Source: Scybalenecus merdavium
GTDB taxonomy: Bacteria > Bacillota > Clostridia > Oscillospirales > Acutalibacteraceae
Direction of reading: 5' to 3'
DNA: 39,878 bases
NCBI GenBank assembly: GCA_018714405.1
Contig: DVNM01000026.1
Span: 1 to 39,878, forward strand
In this document: in pieces, positions 16,036-24,938 of the stretch
Layout of the letters: the number at the start of each line of letters is the position of its first letter
How positions within the stretch are numbered: the first letter of the stretch is position 1
Translations under genes and position numbers: made by a program
The notes under the pieces: model-generated
Database searches by the model: none
Told to the model about the DNA's origin: nothing
What the model saw: only the letters and a program-made list of their open reading frames with translations

Positions 16036-18030
16036 TTATTCATCAGGCGTTTTATCAGTCTTTTCATCTGCCTGCGCCGTATCTGGCTGTGCGTCTTCTT
16101 TTGCACCGGGATCTGCCGGCTGATCAGGCGCCGCATCTGCCGCTTCCTCAGCCTGCGGTTCGTCAATATAACCGCGCGTCATCAGCAGTTCAAACTGTTC
16201 GCCGGTCAGCTTTTCGCGTTTCAGCAGTTCACCGGCCACAAGATGCAGTTGATCCATATGCGTTTTCAAGATATCCTCGCAGCGCTTGTAGGCATTTTCC
16301 ACAATGCGGTAAACTTCCTCATCGATCTTAGCGGCCGTTTCTTCCGAATAATTCTTCACATGGCCGTAATCACGGCCGATGAAGACCTCGTCATTCGTGT
16401 CGCCGTAAGTGATCGGGCCAAGGTCATCGCTCATGCCGTAGCGCGTGACCATCTTGCGGGCAATGTCGGAAGCACGTTCAATATCGTTCGACGCGCCGGT
16501 CGAAATGTCGCCCATCGTCAGCGATTCCGCAATGCGCCCGCCAAGCAGAACGACCAGCTCATCCAGCATTTCCAGCTTGGAGTTGTAGCTCTTATCCTGC
16601 TCGGGCAGGCTCATGGTATAGCCGCCGGCCATGCCGCGCGGGATAATGCTGATCTCGTGCACGGGATCCTGCGTTTCCAGGAAATAAGTGGCGATCGCAT
16701 GGCCGGATTCGTGAAAAGCGGTCAGACGGTTTTCCTTTTCGCTGATCTTGCGGGACTTCTTTTCCGTACCCATAACGACCTTGACCATTGCCTCTTCAAG
16801 CAGTGGTCTGGTAATGGCTTTCAAATTTTGGCGTGCCGCCAAAAGCGCCGCCTCGTTCAAAAGGTTTTCCAAATCTGCACCGGTAAAGCCGATGGTACCC
16901 TTGGCAATTTCTTTCAGATCCACATCGGGTGCAAGCGGTTTTTTCTTGGAGTGTACCTTAAGGATCGCCTCGCGGCCGTTCGTGTCCGGGCGGCCGACAG
17001 TGATCTGGCGGTCAAAGCGGCCGGGTCTGAGCAAGGCCGGGTCCAGAATATCCGGGCGGTTGGTCGCGGCGATAATGATAACGCCTTCGTTGGCGCCAAA
17101 GCCGTCCATTTCCACAAGCAGCTGGTTCAGCGTCTGTTCGCGCTCATCATGACCGCCGCCCATGCCGGCGCCTCTGTGGCGGCCGACCGCATCGATTTCA
17201 TCAATAAAAATGATGGCCGGGCTTTGCTTTTTTGCCTGGTCAAACAGGTCGCGCACACGCGACGCACCGACACCAACATACATTTCGACAAAGTCGGAAC
17301 CGGAGATGGAAAGGAACGGCGCGCCGGCCTCACCGGCTACAGCACGCGCCAGCAGCGTTTTACCGGTACCGGGCGGGCCGACGAGCAAAACACCCTTTGG
17401 AATGCGCGCACCGAGCGCCGTGTACTTCTGCGGGTCTTTCAAAAAGTCTACGATCTCGGCCAGCTCTTCTTTTTCTTCGTCACAGCCGGCCACATCGTCA
17501 AACGTTGTTTTGCGCTTTTCATCATCCACAAGCACTTTCGTGTGTGCCTTGCCGAAGCTGAGCGTACGGTTGGTGTCGCTGCCGACCGCATTGGTCATTT
17601 TGCGGATCATAAACCAGCCGACACCGCAGATCAGCACAGTGATGATCAGCATCGGCAGCAAACTGGACCACATGGAGGTGTTGGAACCTTTGATGTAGTT
17701 ATAAACGATCTGATTTTTCTGATTGTCCGGGTTTTCGTTGTGTTCCGTCACATAGTCGGAAATATCGCTCAAAAACAGCGAACTGTTGGCAACTGTATAC
17801 TCGTGCGGCGTCTTCTTTTCATCGGACGCAAGATAGTATTCCAGATTGCCGCTGCTCAGATCGATGCTGAATTCCGAAATTTTGTCCTCACGAAAGAGCG
17901 CCACGATGTCGGAATAGTTGACATCTTCGTCGTTCTGGCGTGTGGACAGAAAATAGATCGAGCCGATCAGGATAACCGGAATCAAGATGTAAAGGATCAT
18001 TGTTTTCCAGTTAACAGCCATATTTTTCAT
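16036..18030 (-). CDS. ftsH: ATP-dependent zinc metalloprotease FtsH
   Basis: Membrane-bound AAA+ protease that degrades membrane and short-lived cytosolic proteins. It is 664 residues, with two membrane helices (about 10-29 and 122-142) flanking an outer domain. The AAA domain has Walker A GPPGTGKT (218-225), Walker B IFIDEID (about 274-280) and the second region of homology near AATNRPDILDPALLRPGRFD. The zinc motif is HESGH (440-444), a Ser variant of the usual HEAGH. The longest frame starts at 18048, but GGAGG lies inside it before the ATG at 18030, so that start is used. The acidic, Asp/Pro/Ala-rich C-terminus is long. It ends the operon after hpt. Confidence 0.97.
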   Translation of the reverse strand: MKNMAVNWKTMILYILIPVILIGSIYFLSTRQNDEDVNYSDIVALFREDKISEFSIDLSSGNLEYYLASDEKKTPHEYTVANSSLFLSDISDYVTEHNENPDNQKNQIVYNYIKGSNTSMWSSLLPMLIITVLICGVGWFMIRKMTNAVGSDTNRTLSFGKAHTKVLVDDEKRKTTFDDVAGCDEEKEELAEIVDFLKDPQKYTALGARIPKGVLLVGPPGTGKTLLARAVAGEAGAPFLSISGSDFVEMYVGVGASRVRDLFDQAKKQSPAIIFIDEIDAVGRHRGAGMGGGHDEREQTLNQLLVEMDGFGANEGVIIIAATNRPDILDPALLRPGRFDRQITVGRPDTNGREAILKVHSKKKPLAPDVDLKEIAKGTIGFTGADLENLLNEAALLAARQNLKAITRPLLEEAMVKVVMGTEKKSRKISEKENRLTAFHESGHAIATYFLETQDPVHEISIIPRGMAGGYTMSLPEQDKSYNSKLEMLDELVVLLGGRIAESLTMGDISTGASNDIERASDIARKMVTRYGMSDDLGPITYGDTNDEVFIGRDYGHVKNYSEETAAKIDEEVYRIVENAYKRCEDILKTHMDQLHLVAGELLKREKLTGEQFELLMTRGYIDEPQAEEAADAAPDQPADPGAKEDAQPDTAQADEKTDKTPDE

Positions 18031-18044
18031 AAAAGTCCTCCAAA

Positions 18045-18587
18045 TCAACCGCCGTATACAGACGGTTTCAGAACCCCGACATACGGGAGATTTCTGTAAA
18101 AATTGTCGTAGTCCAGGCCGTAGCCGACCACATATTCATCCGGGATCTTCACACCGCAGTAGTCGGCCGTCAGGTCGTTTACACGGCGGTCCGGCTTGTC
18201 AAGGCAGGTGCAGATGCGGATGGAGTTCGGATGGCGGGAAGAAAGCAGCTCTTTCAGATGCGCAAGCGTTCTGCCCGTGTCCAAAATATCCTCAACGATC
18301 AAAACGTCGCAGCCGTCGATATTAATATCCAGATCGTGTACGATCTTCACAATACCGGTCGAATTGACGCCGCTGCCGTAACTGGACACCGACATAAAGT
18401 CTACCCGGCACGGCACAGTGATGTGGCGCATCAAATCGCTCAAAAAGACGACGGAGCCGCGCAGGATGCCGATCAAAAGCAAGTTTTTGCCAAGGTAGTC
18501 TTTGCTGATCTGGGCGCCAAGGCGCGCCGCGATCGCCTGCAGTTCTTCTTCTGTAACAAGTACACGCTCAATATCCTGATGCATCAT
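18045..18587 (-). CDS. hpt: hypoxanthine phosphoribosyltransferase
   Basis: Purine salvage enzyme that joins hypoxanthine or guanine to PRPP. The protein is 180 residues, typical length. The PRPP-binding motif is VLIVEDILDTGRT (95-107); the N-terminal LIGILRGSVVFLSDL and the Lys/Asp pair near VKIPDEYVVGYGLDY are as expected. GAGGTAA lies before the ATG. The tilS-hpt-ftsH order is widely conserved in Firmicutes, with gaps of 10 and 14 bp here, so the three are cotranscribed. Confidence 0.97.
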   Translation of the reverse strand: MMHQDIERVLVTEEELQAIAARLGAQISKDYLGKNLLLIGILRGSVVFLSDLMRHITVPCRVDFMSVSSYGSGVNSTGIVKIVHDLDINIDGCDVLIVEDILDTGRTLAHLKELLSSRHPNSIRICTCLDKPDRRVNDLTADYCGVKIPDEYVVGYGLDYDNFYRNLPYVGVLKPSVYGG

Positions 18588-18597
18588 AAATTACCTC

Positions 18598-19899
18598 TTA
18601 CTGCCCGGAACGGCCGCGTATTTTCAGCAAAAGCACTTTTTTTGTGCTTTCGCAGATCGCAACGCAGGCATCCACCGCGTAACCGGCAAGGCCGATCACC
18701 CGGCTGCCGTCGCAAACGACCGGTACCGAAGCCCGTTTTTCAACAGGGATCTGCAGTTCATTCATATATTTTTTCAAACTTTTTGTGCAATTTCTGCCGT
18801 TTAAAGTCAGCCTGTCACCGGGCATACGCCCCCGCACAGAAACGGCAGATTTTATTTTATCATAATCACACAAAAAATCAAATTCTTTTTGATAAAAGGC
18901 CGCATTTTTTACAAACTCTTCATAAGTAATCACATTTTGTTCAAACTCCGCTGCAAACGGCCGTTCTGAAAAGTTTGTAAGGTGAATATATGCCTTATTG
19001 GCCACGAACATATATCCGCCGCCCGCCGCTGTGCGGGCATTTTTAAACAGCAAAGCATACGCCGCCTCGAGCTTTTCACGGTTTAAGCGCAGACCGAAAG
19101 ACGCAGCATAACGGCTGATCACTTTTTTTACGACATAGGCGTTTTCACCCAAAAGCTGTGCCTTTTCAAGGCCGTTTTGCCCAAGCGCCTTTTGAAACAG
19201 CGCTTGGGCCTGCCCGTCCAGCGCCTGTTCAGACAGTGCGACATCGCCTTGCAGCGATGCGGCTGCCGAAAGAAAAGCGGGGTTCAGCTTTTCAAAAGCC
19301 GGCACCAGCACATGGCGGACGTAATTGCGTGAATACGCATTGTCTTCATTTGTACTGTCGGTCACAAAACGTATTCCCTCTTGCGCACAGTACGCGCGAA
19401 CCTCCTGCCCGGATACATCGAGCAGCGGGCGGATGATTTTGCCGCGCACAGGCGGAATGCCACAAAGGCCGTGCGGCGAGGTGCCGCGCGCCAGGCGAAA
19501 AAGCATCGTCTCCACATTGTCGCTTTTGGTGTGCGCCGTGGCGATCTTGTCACACGCTATGCTTTCAAAAAAAGCGTAGCGGCGCATGCGCGCATATTCC
19601 TCCACGCCCATCTTTTGCGCCGCCGCCTCTTCAGCAGCACGGATGGACAAGGTATAAAGCTGCACGCCGTGCGCATTGCACCAGGCACGCACAAACTCCA
19701 TATCGCGCACAGACTCATCCCCGCGCAGGCCATGTTCTACATGGGCACAGACCAGGCGGATGCCGAGCTTTTCCCGGTATTTGTACAATACAGATACAAG
19801 CGCCATAGAATCCGCCCCGCCGGAAACGGCCGCCAAAACGGTGTCGCCGGGGTGAAGCATTCTATGCCGCTGAATGGTTTCAAGAACGCGCTGTTCCAT
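18598..19899 (-). CDS. tilS: tRNA(Ile)-lysidine synthase
   Basis: Adds lysine to C34 of tRNA-Ile (CAU), which changes its decoding from AUG to AUA; essential in most bacteria. The PP-loop SGGADS is at 26-31. The N-terminal catalytic domain continues to about 210, then the middle substrate-binding region, and the C-terminal TilS domain is seen from GDRLTLNGRNCTKSLKKYM. The longest frame starts at 19968; the ATG at 19899 has GAGGATT directly upstream and gives an N-terminus of normal length (434 residues), so it is preferred. It overlaps the end of dnaB by 20 bp. Confidence 0.95.
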   Translation of the reverse strand: MEQRVLETIQRHRMLHPGDTVLAAVSGGADSMALVSVLYKYREKLGIRLVCAHVEHGLRGDESVRDMEFVRAWCNAHGVQLYTLSIRAAEEAAAQKMGVEEYARMRRYAFFESIACDKIATAHTKSDNVETMLFRLARGTSPHGLCGIPPVRGKIIRPLLDVSGQEVRAYCAQEGIRFVTDSTNEDNAYSRNYVRHVLVPAFEKLNPAFLSAAASLQGDVALSEQALDGQAQALFQKALGQNGLEKAQLLGENAYVVKKVISRYAASFGLRLNREKLEAAYALLFKNARTAAGGGYMFVANKAYIHLTNFSERPFAAEFEQNVITYEEFVKNAAFYQKEFDFLCDYDKIKSAVSVRGRMPGDRLTLNGRNCTKSLKKYMNELQIPVEKRASVPVVCDGSRVIGLAGYAVDACVAICESTKKVLLLKIRGRSGQ

Positions 19900-21259
19900 A
19901 ATCCTCGTCCACTGCACGAAAACGTGTAAACTCACTGTCAAACGCCAGCTTGATCGTGCCTGTTTCACCGTGACGGTTTTTGGCCACGATCAGTTCAGTG
20001 AGCGAATTGTCGATCTCTTCCTGCTCTTCCGCGCTGCGCTCGTTGTCGTAATACGCCTCACGGTACAGGAACATAACGATGTCGGCGTCCTGCTCGATAG
20101 AGCCGGATTCACGCAGGTCGGCAAGCTGCGGCCGGTGCGACTTGCCGCGGCCCTCTGTGCCGCGCGAAAGCTGCGCGCACACGACCACGGGGATGTTCAG
20201 ATCCTTTGCAAGCATTTTCAGGCTTCGCGTGATCTGAGAAACTTCCTGCACACGGTTTTCCGTGCGGCCGGAGCCCTGGATCAAACCGAGATAGTCCACA
20301 ATGATCATATCCACATCGCGCAGCTTGCGCACGCGGGACTTGATTTCCGGCACGGTGATCGACGACGTATCGTCAATATAAAGTTCCGCATTTTCAAACT
20401 GTTCGGCCGCATTGGCAAGCTGCACCCACTCCTCGCGCGTCAGTTCGCCGGTGCGGAATTTTTTAGCGTTGATACCGGCCTGCGAAGCCAGCAGACGCTC
20501 TGCCAGCTGCATTTTGCTCATTTCAAGGCAGAAAAACACGCACTTTTTCTTGGCCTTCATGGTCACGTTGTGCGCAAGGTTCAGGGCAAAACTGGTTTTA
20601 CCCATAGCCGGACGCGCACCGATCAGAATAAAGTCGCTTTTATTCAGGCCGGTAATACATTTGTCCAGATTGTAAAAGCCGGACGGAATACCCATGTACT
20701 GCTCTTTTTCTTCCCCGGAAAGCTTTTCCAGCTTGGTGATGACATCGTCAAAAATGATGCGGCTTACCTTTGTGGGCGCATTGGTCTCCTTGCCCTGGCG
20801 GATGTCGTAGATCATCTGCTCGGCGCTGTCGAGGATCACATCTGCCCCGCCCTCGCCGGACGAAGCCGACTCCGCGATCTTCTGCGATACTTCGATCAGG
20901 CGGCGCAGATAGTACTTTTCCCGCACGATGCGGGCATAGCTTTCCACATTTGCGGTGGACGGCACGATCTGGGCCAGCTGCAAAAGATACTGCTTGCCGC
21001 CGGAGAGGTCGTACAAATTTTCCTTGACCAGCGCGTCGGCAATAATAACCGGGTCAATGGCAGAATGGCCGCCCATAAACATGCTGAGCATAGACGAATA
21101 GATCGCCCGGTGCGCCGGCAGATAAAAGTAGTCGGGCTTTACAATGCCGGAGACCGTGTCCATGCACTGATTGTCGACCAAAACAGAGCCGAGCAGAGAT
21201 TGCTCGGCCTCCTTATCAAACGGCATGGAAACGGCCAGTTCGCTGAAATTTTCACTCAT
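19880..21259 (-). CDS. dnaB: replicative DNA helicase DnaB (DnaC of Bacillus)
   Basis: Hexameric helicase that unwinds DNA at the replication fork, 459 residues. The N-terminal domain (about 10-110) opens with MPFDKEAEQSLLGSVL, then a linker helix, then the RecA-like domain with Walker A GARPAMGKTS (about 214-223), Walker B MIIVDYLGLIQ and the VCAQLSRGTE motif. The ATG at 21259 has GGGTGATC upstream. rplI precedes it by 14 bp, the usual Firmicute order. Confidence 0.97.
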   Translation of the reverse strand: MSENFSELAVSMPFDKEAEQSLLGSVLVDNQCMDTVSGIVKPDYFYLPAHRAIYSSMLSMFMGGHSAIDPVIIADALVKENLYDLSGGKQYLLQLAQIVPSTANVESYARIVREKYYLRRLIEVSQKIAESASSGEGGADVILDSAEQMIYDIRQGKETNAPTKVSRIIFDDVITKLEKLSGEEKEQYMGIPSGFYNLDKCITGLNKSDFILIGARPAMGKTSFALNLAHNVTMKAKKKCVFFCLEMSKMQLAERLLASQAGINAKKFRTGELTREEWVQLANAAEQFENAELYIDDTSSITVPEIKSRVRKLRDVDMIIVDYLGLIQGSGRTENRVQEVSQITRSLKMLAKDLNIPVVVCAQLSRGTEGRGKSHRPQLADLRESGSIEQDADIVMFLYREAYYDNERSAEEQEEIDNSLTELIVAKNRHGETGTIKLAFDSEFTRFRAVDEDYGTARS

Positions 21260-21273
21260 TTTGGATCACCCGG

Positions 21274-21720
21274 TCAAGCTTCTGTCACTTGAATGTAGAT
21301 CTTTGCGCTGACATCCTTGTGGATCTTGATTTCGGCTGTAAAAGTGCCGAATGCCTTGATTTCTTCCTGTAAAGCGATTTTACGCTTGTCGGTCTCCACA
21401 CCGAACTGGCTTTTGAGCGCAGCGGCAACGTCTTTTGATGTAACGGAACCGAAAAGTTTGCCGTTTGCGCCGGCTTTGGCCGTGATCTTGACCGTTTTGC
21501 CCTCCAGGCCGGCGGCCGTGTCACGGGCAGCCTGCAGCTGTTCGGCCGCATGGAATTTCTGCGCCTGCGCCTTATTGTTAAATTCATTCATGGCCTGCGC
21601 GTTCGCCTCTTTGGCCAGGCCGCGCGGAAACAGATAGTTTCTTGCGTAACCGTCTGAGGCAGAGACAAGCTCGCCTTTTTTACCCAGGCTTTTAACATCC
21701 TGCAGCAAAATCACTTTCAT
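21274..21720 (-). CDS. rplI: 50S ribosomal protein L9
   Basis: Elongated protein that binds 23S rRNA near the L1 stalk. It is 148 residues, with the N-terminal signature MKVILLQDVKSLGKKGELV and GYARNYLFPRGLA, the long connecting helix (about 41-75) and the C-terminal domain. It is 9 bp downstream of rnjA and upstream of dnaB, so it is part of the rnjA operon. Confidence 0.97.
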   Translation of the reverse strand: MKVILLQDVKSLGKKGELVSASDGYARNYLFPRGLAKEANAQAMNEFNNKAQAQKFHAAEQLQAARDTAAGLEGKTVKITAKAGANGKLFGSVTSKDVAAALKSQFGVETDKRKIALQEEIKAFGTFTAEIKIHKDVSAKIYIQVTEA

Positions 21721-21729
21721 ATTTTACAC

Positions 21730-23499
21730 CTACATTTCCATCAGGATCGGAAGCACCATGGGGCTTCGTTTTGTTTTTTCATACATGATTTTTGAAATCG
21801 TATCGCGCAAACTGGTCTTTACGGTGTTCCAGTCTTTATAGCGCGTGTCATACGTCTGCTCAATAATGCGCTGCGCCGCCGCGCGCGCACGGTTCATCAG
21901 CTCTTCATTCTCGCGCACATAGACAAATCCGCGCGAAACGATGTCGGGGCCGGACATGATCGTGCCCGTTTCGGCATCGATCGTAGCCACTACGATAATA
22001 ATACCGTCGCGTGACAGATGCTTGCGGTCATTCAAAACGATGTTGCCGACGTCACCGACGCCGATACCATCCACATAAACATCGCCGGACGGCACATCCG
22101 AGATCTGGCGCATGGACGTGCTGCTCAGTTCCAGCCGGTTGCCGTTGTTGCCGATAAAGATATTCTTTTTGGAAATGCCCATCGCCTCGGCAAGGCCGGC
22201 ATGCTTTTGCAGATGCTTCTGTTCGCCGTGCACCGGAATAAAGTATTTCGGCTTAACGATGCCGAGCATCAGCTTCAGCTCCTCCTGGCAGGCATGGCCG
22301 CTGACGTGCACCTCATACATCTTTTCATAGATCACGTCGGCGCCGAGCTTCATCAGCTCGTTGACGACGTTGCTGACCATTTTTTCATTGCCGGGGATCG
22401 GTGTGGCGGAAATGATGACATAATCGTTCGGGCCGATCGTCACCTTGCGGTGCTCGGAAAACGCCATTTTGGTCAGGGCGCTCATCGGCTCGCCCTGGGA
22501 TCCGGTGGTGATAATGACCAGTTTTTCGTCCGGGTAGCTTTTGATCGTGTCGATCGGGATCAGTACGCCGTCCGGCACATTCAGGTAGCCGAGCTCACTG
22601 CCGATGCTGACAAGATTTTCCAGACTGCGTCCGATAACCGCTACCTTGCGCCCGCGCACGCACGCGGCGTCAATGATCTGCTGCACACGGTGGATGTTTG
22701 AAGCAAACGTGGCCACGATGATGCGCTTGTTGTTGGCCTTGTTGAAAAGCGTGGCGAAACTTTCGCCCACCTTGCGTTCGCTCATAGTAAAACCGGGCCG
22801 TTCCGCGTTTGTAGAGTCGGACAAAAGCGCCAAAACGCCCCGTCTGCCGTATTCACAAAACCGCGCCAGGTCGATCATGTCGCCGTCGATCGGCGTGGTA
22901 TCGATCTTAAAGTCACCGGTCTGGATAACTGTGCCGGCCGGGCTCTGGATGGCGATGCCGACCGCATCCGGAATGGAGTGGTTCACATGGATCAGCTCCA
23001 GCGTAAAGCAGCCCAGAGAAATATGGTCGCCGGCATGGATCTCGATCAGCTGTGCACGGCTCAAGAGACCGTGCTCTTTGAGCTTGCCTTCGATCAGGCC
23101 AATGGTCAGTTTTGTTGCATAGACCGGCACATTAATTCTCTTCAGCAGATATGCAATGCCGCCAATATGGTCCTCGTGCCCGTGTGTGACCACAAGGCCG
23201 CGGATCTTGTCGGCATTTTTTTCCACAAACGTAAAATCAGGAATAACAAGATCCACGCCGGGCAGATCGTCGTCCGGAAAAGAAAGGCCGCAGTCCACCA
23301 GGAACATATCTCCCCTGCATTCATAAAGGGTCATGTTCTTGCCGATCTCGTTCAAACCGCCCAAAAAGGCCACACGCACAGACTCCGCGCTCTTTTTTTC
23401 CGGCGCGGCCGCGCTCTTTTTCGGCTTTCTGTAATAATAGCGCCGTCCCACTTTCCGATCTTTGGGGCGCTGTACAGATTCATTATTCTTTTTTTGCAT
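21730..23499 (-). CDS. rnj: ribonuclease J
   Basis: Metallo-beta-lactamase fold ribonuclease with 5'-3' exonuclease and endonuclease activity, central to mRNA decay and rRNA maturation in Firmicutes. It is 589 residues. The metal-binding motif HGHEDHIGG is at 106-114. The beta-CASP part follows with LLSDSTNAERPGFTMSE, IGRSLEN and TGSQGEP, and the C-terminal domain contains the VSGHACQEEL and PVHGEQKHL histidine motifs. An Arg/Lys-rich N-terminal extension of about 38 residues precedes the core. Only one RNase J gene is seen here. It heads the operon behind a strong promoter and runs divergently from rnhA. Confidence 0.97.
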   Translation of the reverse strand: MQKKNNESVQRPKDRKVGRRYYYRKPKKSAAAPEKKSAESVRVAFLGGLNEIGKNMTLYECRGDMFLVDCGLSFPDDDLPGVDLVIPDFTFVEKNADKIRGLVVTHGHEDHIGGIAYLLKRINVPVYATKLTIGLIEGKLKEHGLLSRAQLIEIHAGDHISLGCFTLELIHVNHSIPDAVGIAIQSPAGTVIQTGDFKIDTTPIDGDMIDLARFCEYGRRGVLALLSDSTNAERPGFTMSERKVGESFATLFNKANNKRIIVATFASNIHRVQQIIDAACVRGRKVAVIGRSLENLVSIGSELGYLNVPDGVLIPIDTIKSYPDEKLVIITTGSQGEPMSALTKMAFSEHRKVTIGPNDYVIISATPIPGNEKMVSNVVNELMKLGADVIYEKMYEVHVSGHACQEELKLMLGIVKPKYFIPVHGEQKHLQKHAGLAEAMGISKKNIFIGNNGNRLELSSTSMRQISDVPSGDVYVDGIGVGDVGNIVLNDRKHLSRDGIIIVVATIDAETGTIMSGPDIVSRGFVYVRENEELMNRARAAAQRIIEQTYDTRYKDWNTVKTSLRDTISKIMYEKTKRSPMVLPILMEM

Positions 23500-23557
23500 T
23501 AAAATAAAATGCCTCCTTTTAAACTATGTATTGTTCCGCACATCAAAATCTTCATAT

Positions 23558-23586
23558 ATTTTAAATAAAAAGCGCCGCAATGTCAA
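23558..23586 (-). promoter_or_regulatory. strong sigma-A promoter of the rnj operon
   Basis: Minus strand: TTGACA (23581-23586), 17-nt spacer, TAAAAT (23558-23563). This is close to consensus. The leader to the rnj start is about 50 nt. Confidence 0.85.
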
Positions 23587-23602
23587 GGGCGACAGGAACA
23601 TA

Positions 23603-23631
23603 TTGATTATTTACGCCAGAAATGCTAAAAT
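23603..23631 (+). promoter_or_regulatory. promoter of rnhA
   Basis: Plus strand: TTGATT (23603-23608), 17-nt spacer, TAAAAT (23626-23631) with TGC before the -10 box. Its -35 lies 16 bp from the -35 of the divergent rnj promoter. Confidence 0.78.
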
Positions 23632-23686
23632 ATTGAAACATAAAATTAAAAATTATGTAAAAAACTCAGACTGACGGAGTGAGCGG

Positions 23687-24121
23687 ATGAAAGAAGTACA
23701 GATTTATACAGACGGAGCGTGCAGCGGCAACCCAGGCAAGGGCGGCTGGGGCGCCGTGCTGATTTACGGCAAAAATGAAAAACAGATTTCCGGCGGCGAA
23801 CAAAACACCACCAACAACCGAATGGAACTGACGGCGGTGATCCGGGCGCTGCAGCTTTTAAAAGAGCCGTGCCGGGTAACGCTGACTACCGACAGCAAAT
23901 ATGTGTGCGATTCCGTCAGCAAAGGCTGGGTCTACGGCTGGCAGAAAAGGGGCTGGAAAAAATCCGACGGGAAACAGGCGCTGAACGTAGACCTTTGGAG
24001 CGTTTTGCTGGAATTGCTGGAAATACACGACGTATCCTTTCACTGGATCAAAGGCCATGCCGGCCACAAGTATAACGAGCTTTGCGACAAGCTGGCCACC
24101 GGCGAGATCAAAAAACTTTAA
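23687..24121 (+). CDS. rnhA: ribonuclease HI
   Basis: Degrades RNA in RNA/DNA hybrids. It is 144 residues, close to E. coli RNase HI in form. Catalytic residues visible: Asp9 in IYTDGACSGNPG, Glu47 in NRMELTAV, Asp69 in TTDSKYV, and the final Asp in HAGHKYNELCDKLA with the HAGH motif before it. The basic handle region WVYGWQKRGWKKSDGK is present. It is the only plus-strand gene in the window, with its own promoter and terminator. GGAG lies about 10 bases before the ATG. Confidence 0.97.
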   Translation: MKEVQIYTDGACSGNPGKGGWGAVLIYGKNEKQISGGEQNTTNNRMELTAVIRALQLLKEPCRVTLTTDSKYVCDSVSKGWVYGWQKRGWKKSDGKQALNVDLWSVLLELLEIHDVSFHWIKGHAGHKYNELCDKLATGEIKKL

Positions 24122-24144
24122 TTTGAATTAGTTATATAAGCAGC

Positions 24145-24180
24145 AAGTCCCGTACCTAGTGTACGGGACTTTCCTCTTTT
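24145..24180 (+). terminator. intrinsic terminator of rnhA
   Basis: An 11-bp perfect stem (24145-24155 with 24161-24171), 5-nt loop, then TCCTCTTTT. It lies between two converging genes and may also serve the minus-strand gene ending at 24180. Confidence 0.88.
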
Positions 24181-24938
24181 CATACAATATCTTCTTTCAG
24201 AATATAGCCAAACCCAACGCCAAGGCGCCCGCCGTGCAAAATATAGCGCCGGGCACTTTTTTGCAGTGAGGTAGAACGCGCAAAATGCGGGCGGCTCAGG
24301 CCAAAAATGCGGTCGTACCCCTGTGGGTTTTTGGTGTTGTCGCCGCAAAGTTGAAACAACGACGCAAACTTTAAAATGTTGCTGTTCGGCTGCATAAACT
24401 GCGCGTTGCCGCTAAAAAGCAGCCAGCTTTCACACACAAAAGCCCGGTAAGCATAATCCGGAAAATGTGCGGCAAAAAAAGTTTTGGCGTACTGAAAGGA
24501 GCGCCGGCAGGCATCATGATCGAGCGGCGACCCCTGCGGAATATGTACATGCAAAACAGGCGCCAATGCAGACGGACAGGCTGCATAATGCGGCTTTTGA
24601 AACGGCGCCATCTGGAACTGCAGCCGGCCGAGCTGAAACAGCTCCAGGCGCATGTGGTTGGCGAGCCACGCGGTGTTCTGCAGACCGGGCGCCCTGCAGT
24701 TGCCGCACCAAACAGTGATGTCGCGCATCGTGTCAAAATATACGGAATCGGCAATGCCAAGGGACTGATAGCGGCTGCGCACCTGCAAAGCACTGTCCAG
24801 TGCCCAGGCAAGCCGTTTGGCGCGGCTTACGGCATTTGGGGTGCAGCCGCAGCCCAGATACGGCAGTGCCGCAGCCAGATCACGCTGCGGCAGACCGATT
24901 TTTCCGACGAGTTCTGAAAGCTGAGGATCCATACTCAC
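24180..24938 (-). CDS. acyltransferase-domain protein (NAT_N / GNAT_C-like)
   Basis: A 252-residue protein. The C-terminal half, with LHVHIPQGSPLDHDACRRS, FFAAHFPDYAYRAFVCESWL and PNSNILKF, resembles the GNAT-like C-terminal domain found in bacterial acyltransferase-domain proteins with an N-terminal NAT_N region. I know of no established substrate for this family. No signal peptide or membrane helix is seen. The GTG start overlaps the stop of the upstream gene by 4 bp (GTGA); an ATG two codons later is the alternative. No clear ribosome binding site precedes it, so translation is probably coupled. The gene ends at the rnhA terminator. Recognition is from memory of the motif pattern. Confidence 0.68.
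   Translation of the reverse strand: MSMDPQLSELVGKIGLPQRDLAAALPYLGCGCTPNAVSRAKRLAWALDSALQVRSRYQSLGIADSVYFDTMRDITVWCGNCRAPGLQNTAWLANHMRLELFQLGRLQFQMAPFQKPHYAACPSALAPVLHVHIPQGSPLDHDACRRSFQYAKTFFAAHFPDYAYRAFVCESWLLFSGNAQFMQPNSNILKFASLFQLCGDNTKNPQGYDRIFGLSRPHFARSTSLQKSARRYILHGGRLGVGFGYILKEDIV

Noticed and set aside
15799..18099. A 766-codon plus-strand open frame opposite ftsH and parE
   Set aside because: It mirrors ftsH, whose AAA and protease motifs are complete on the minus strand. The translation has no recognisable domain and no ribosome binding site.
19874..21292. A 472-codon plus-strand open frame opposite dnaB
   Set aside because: It is an antisense shadow of dnaB, with His-rich composition typical of reversed coding sequence.
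23462..23674. A 70-codon plus-strand frame between rnj and rnhA
   Set aside because: It crosses the start of rnj and both promoters, and has no ribosome binding site; the AT-rich composition explains it.
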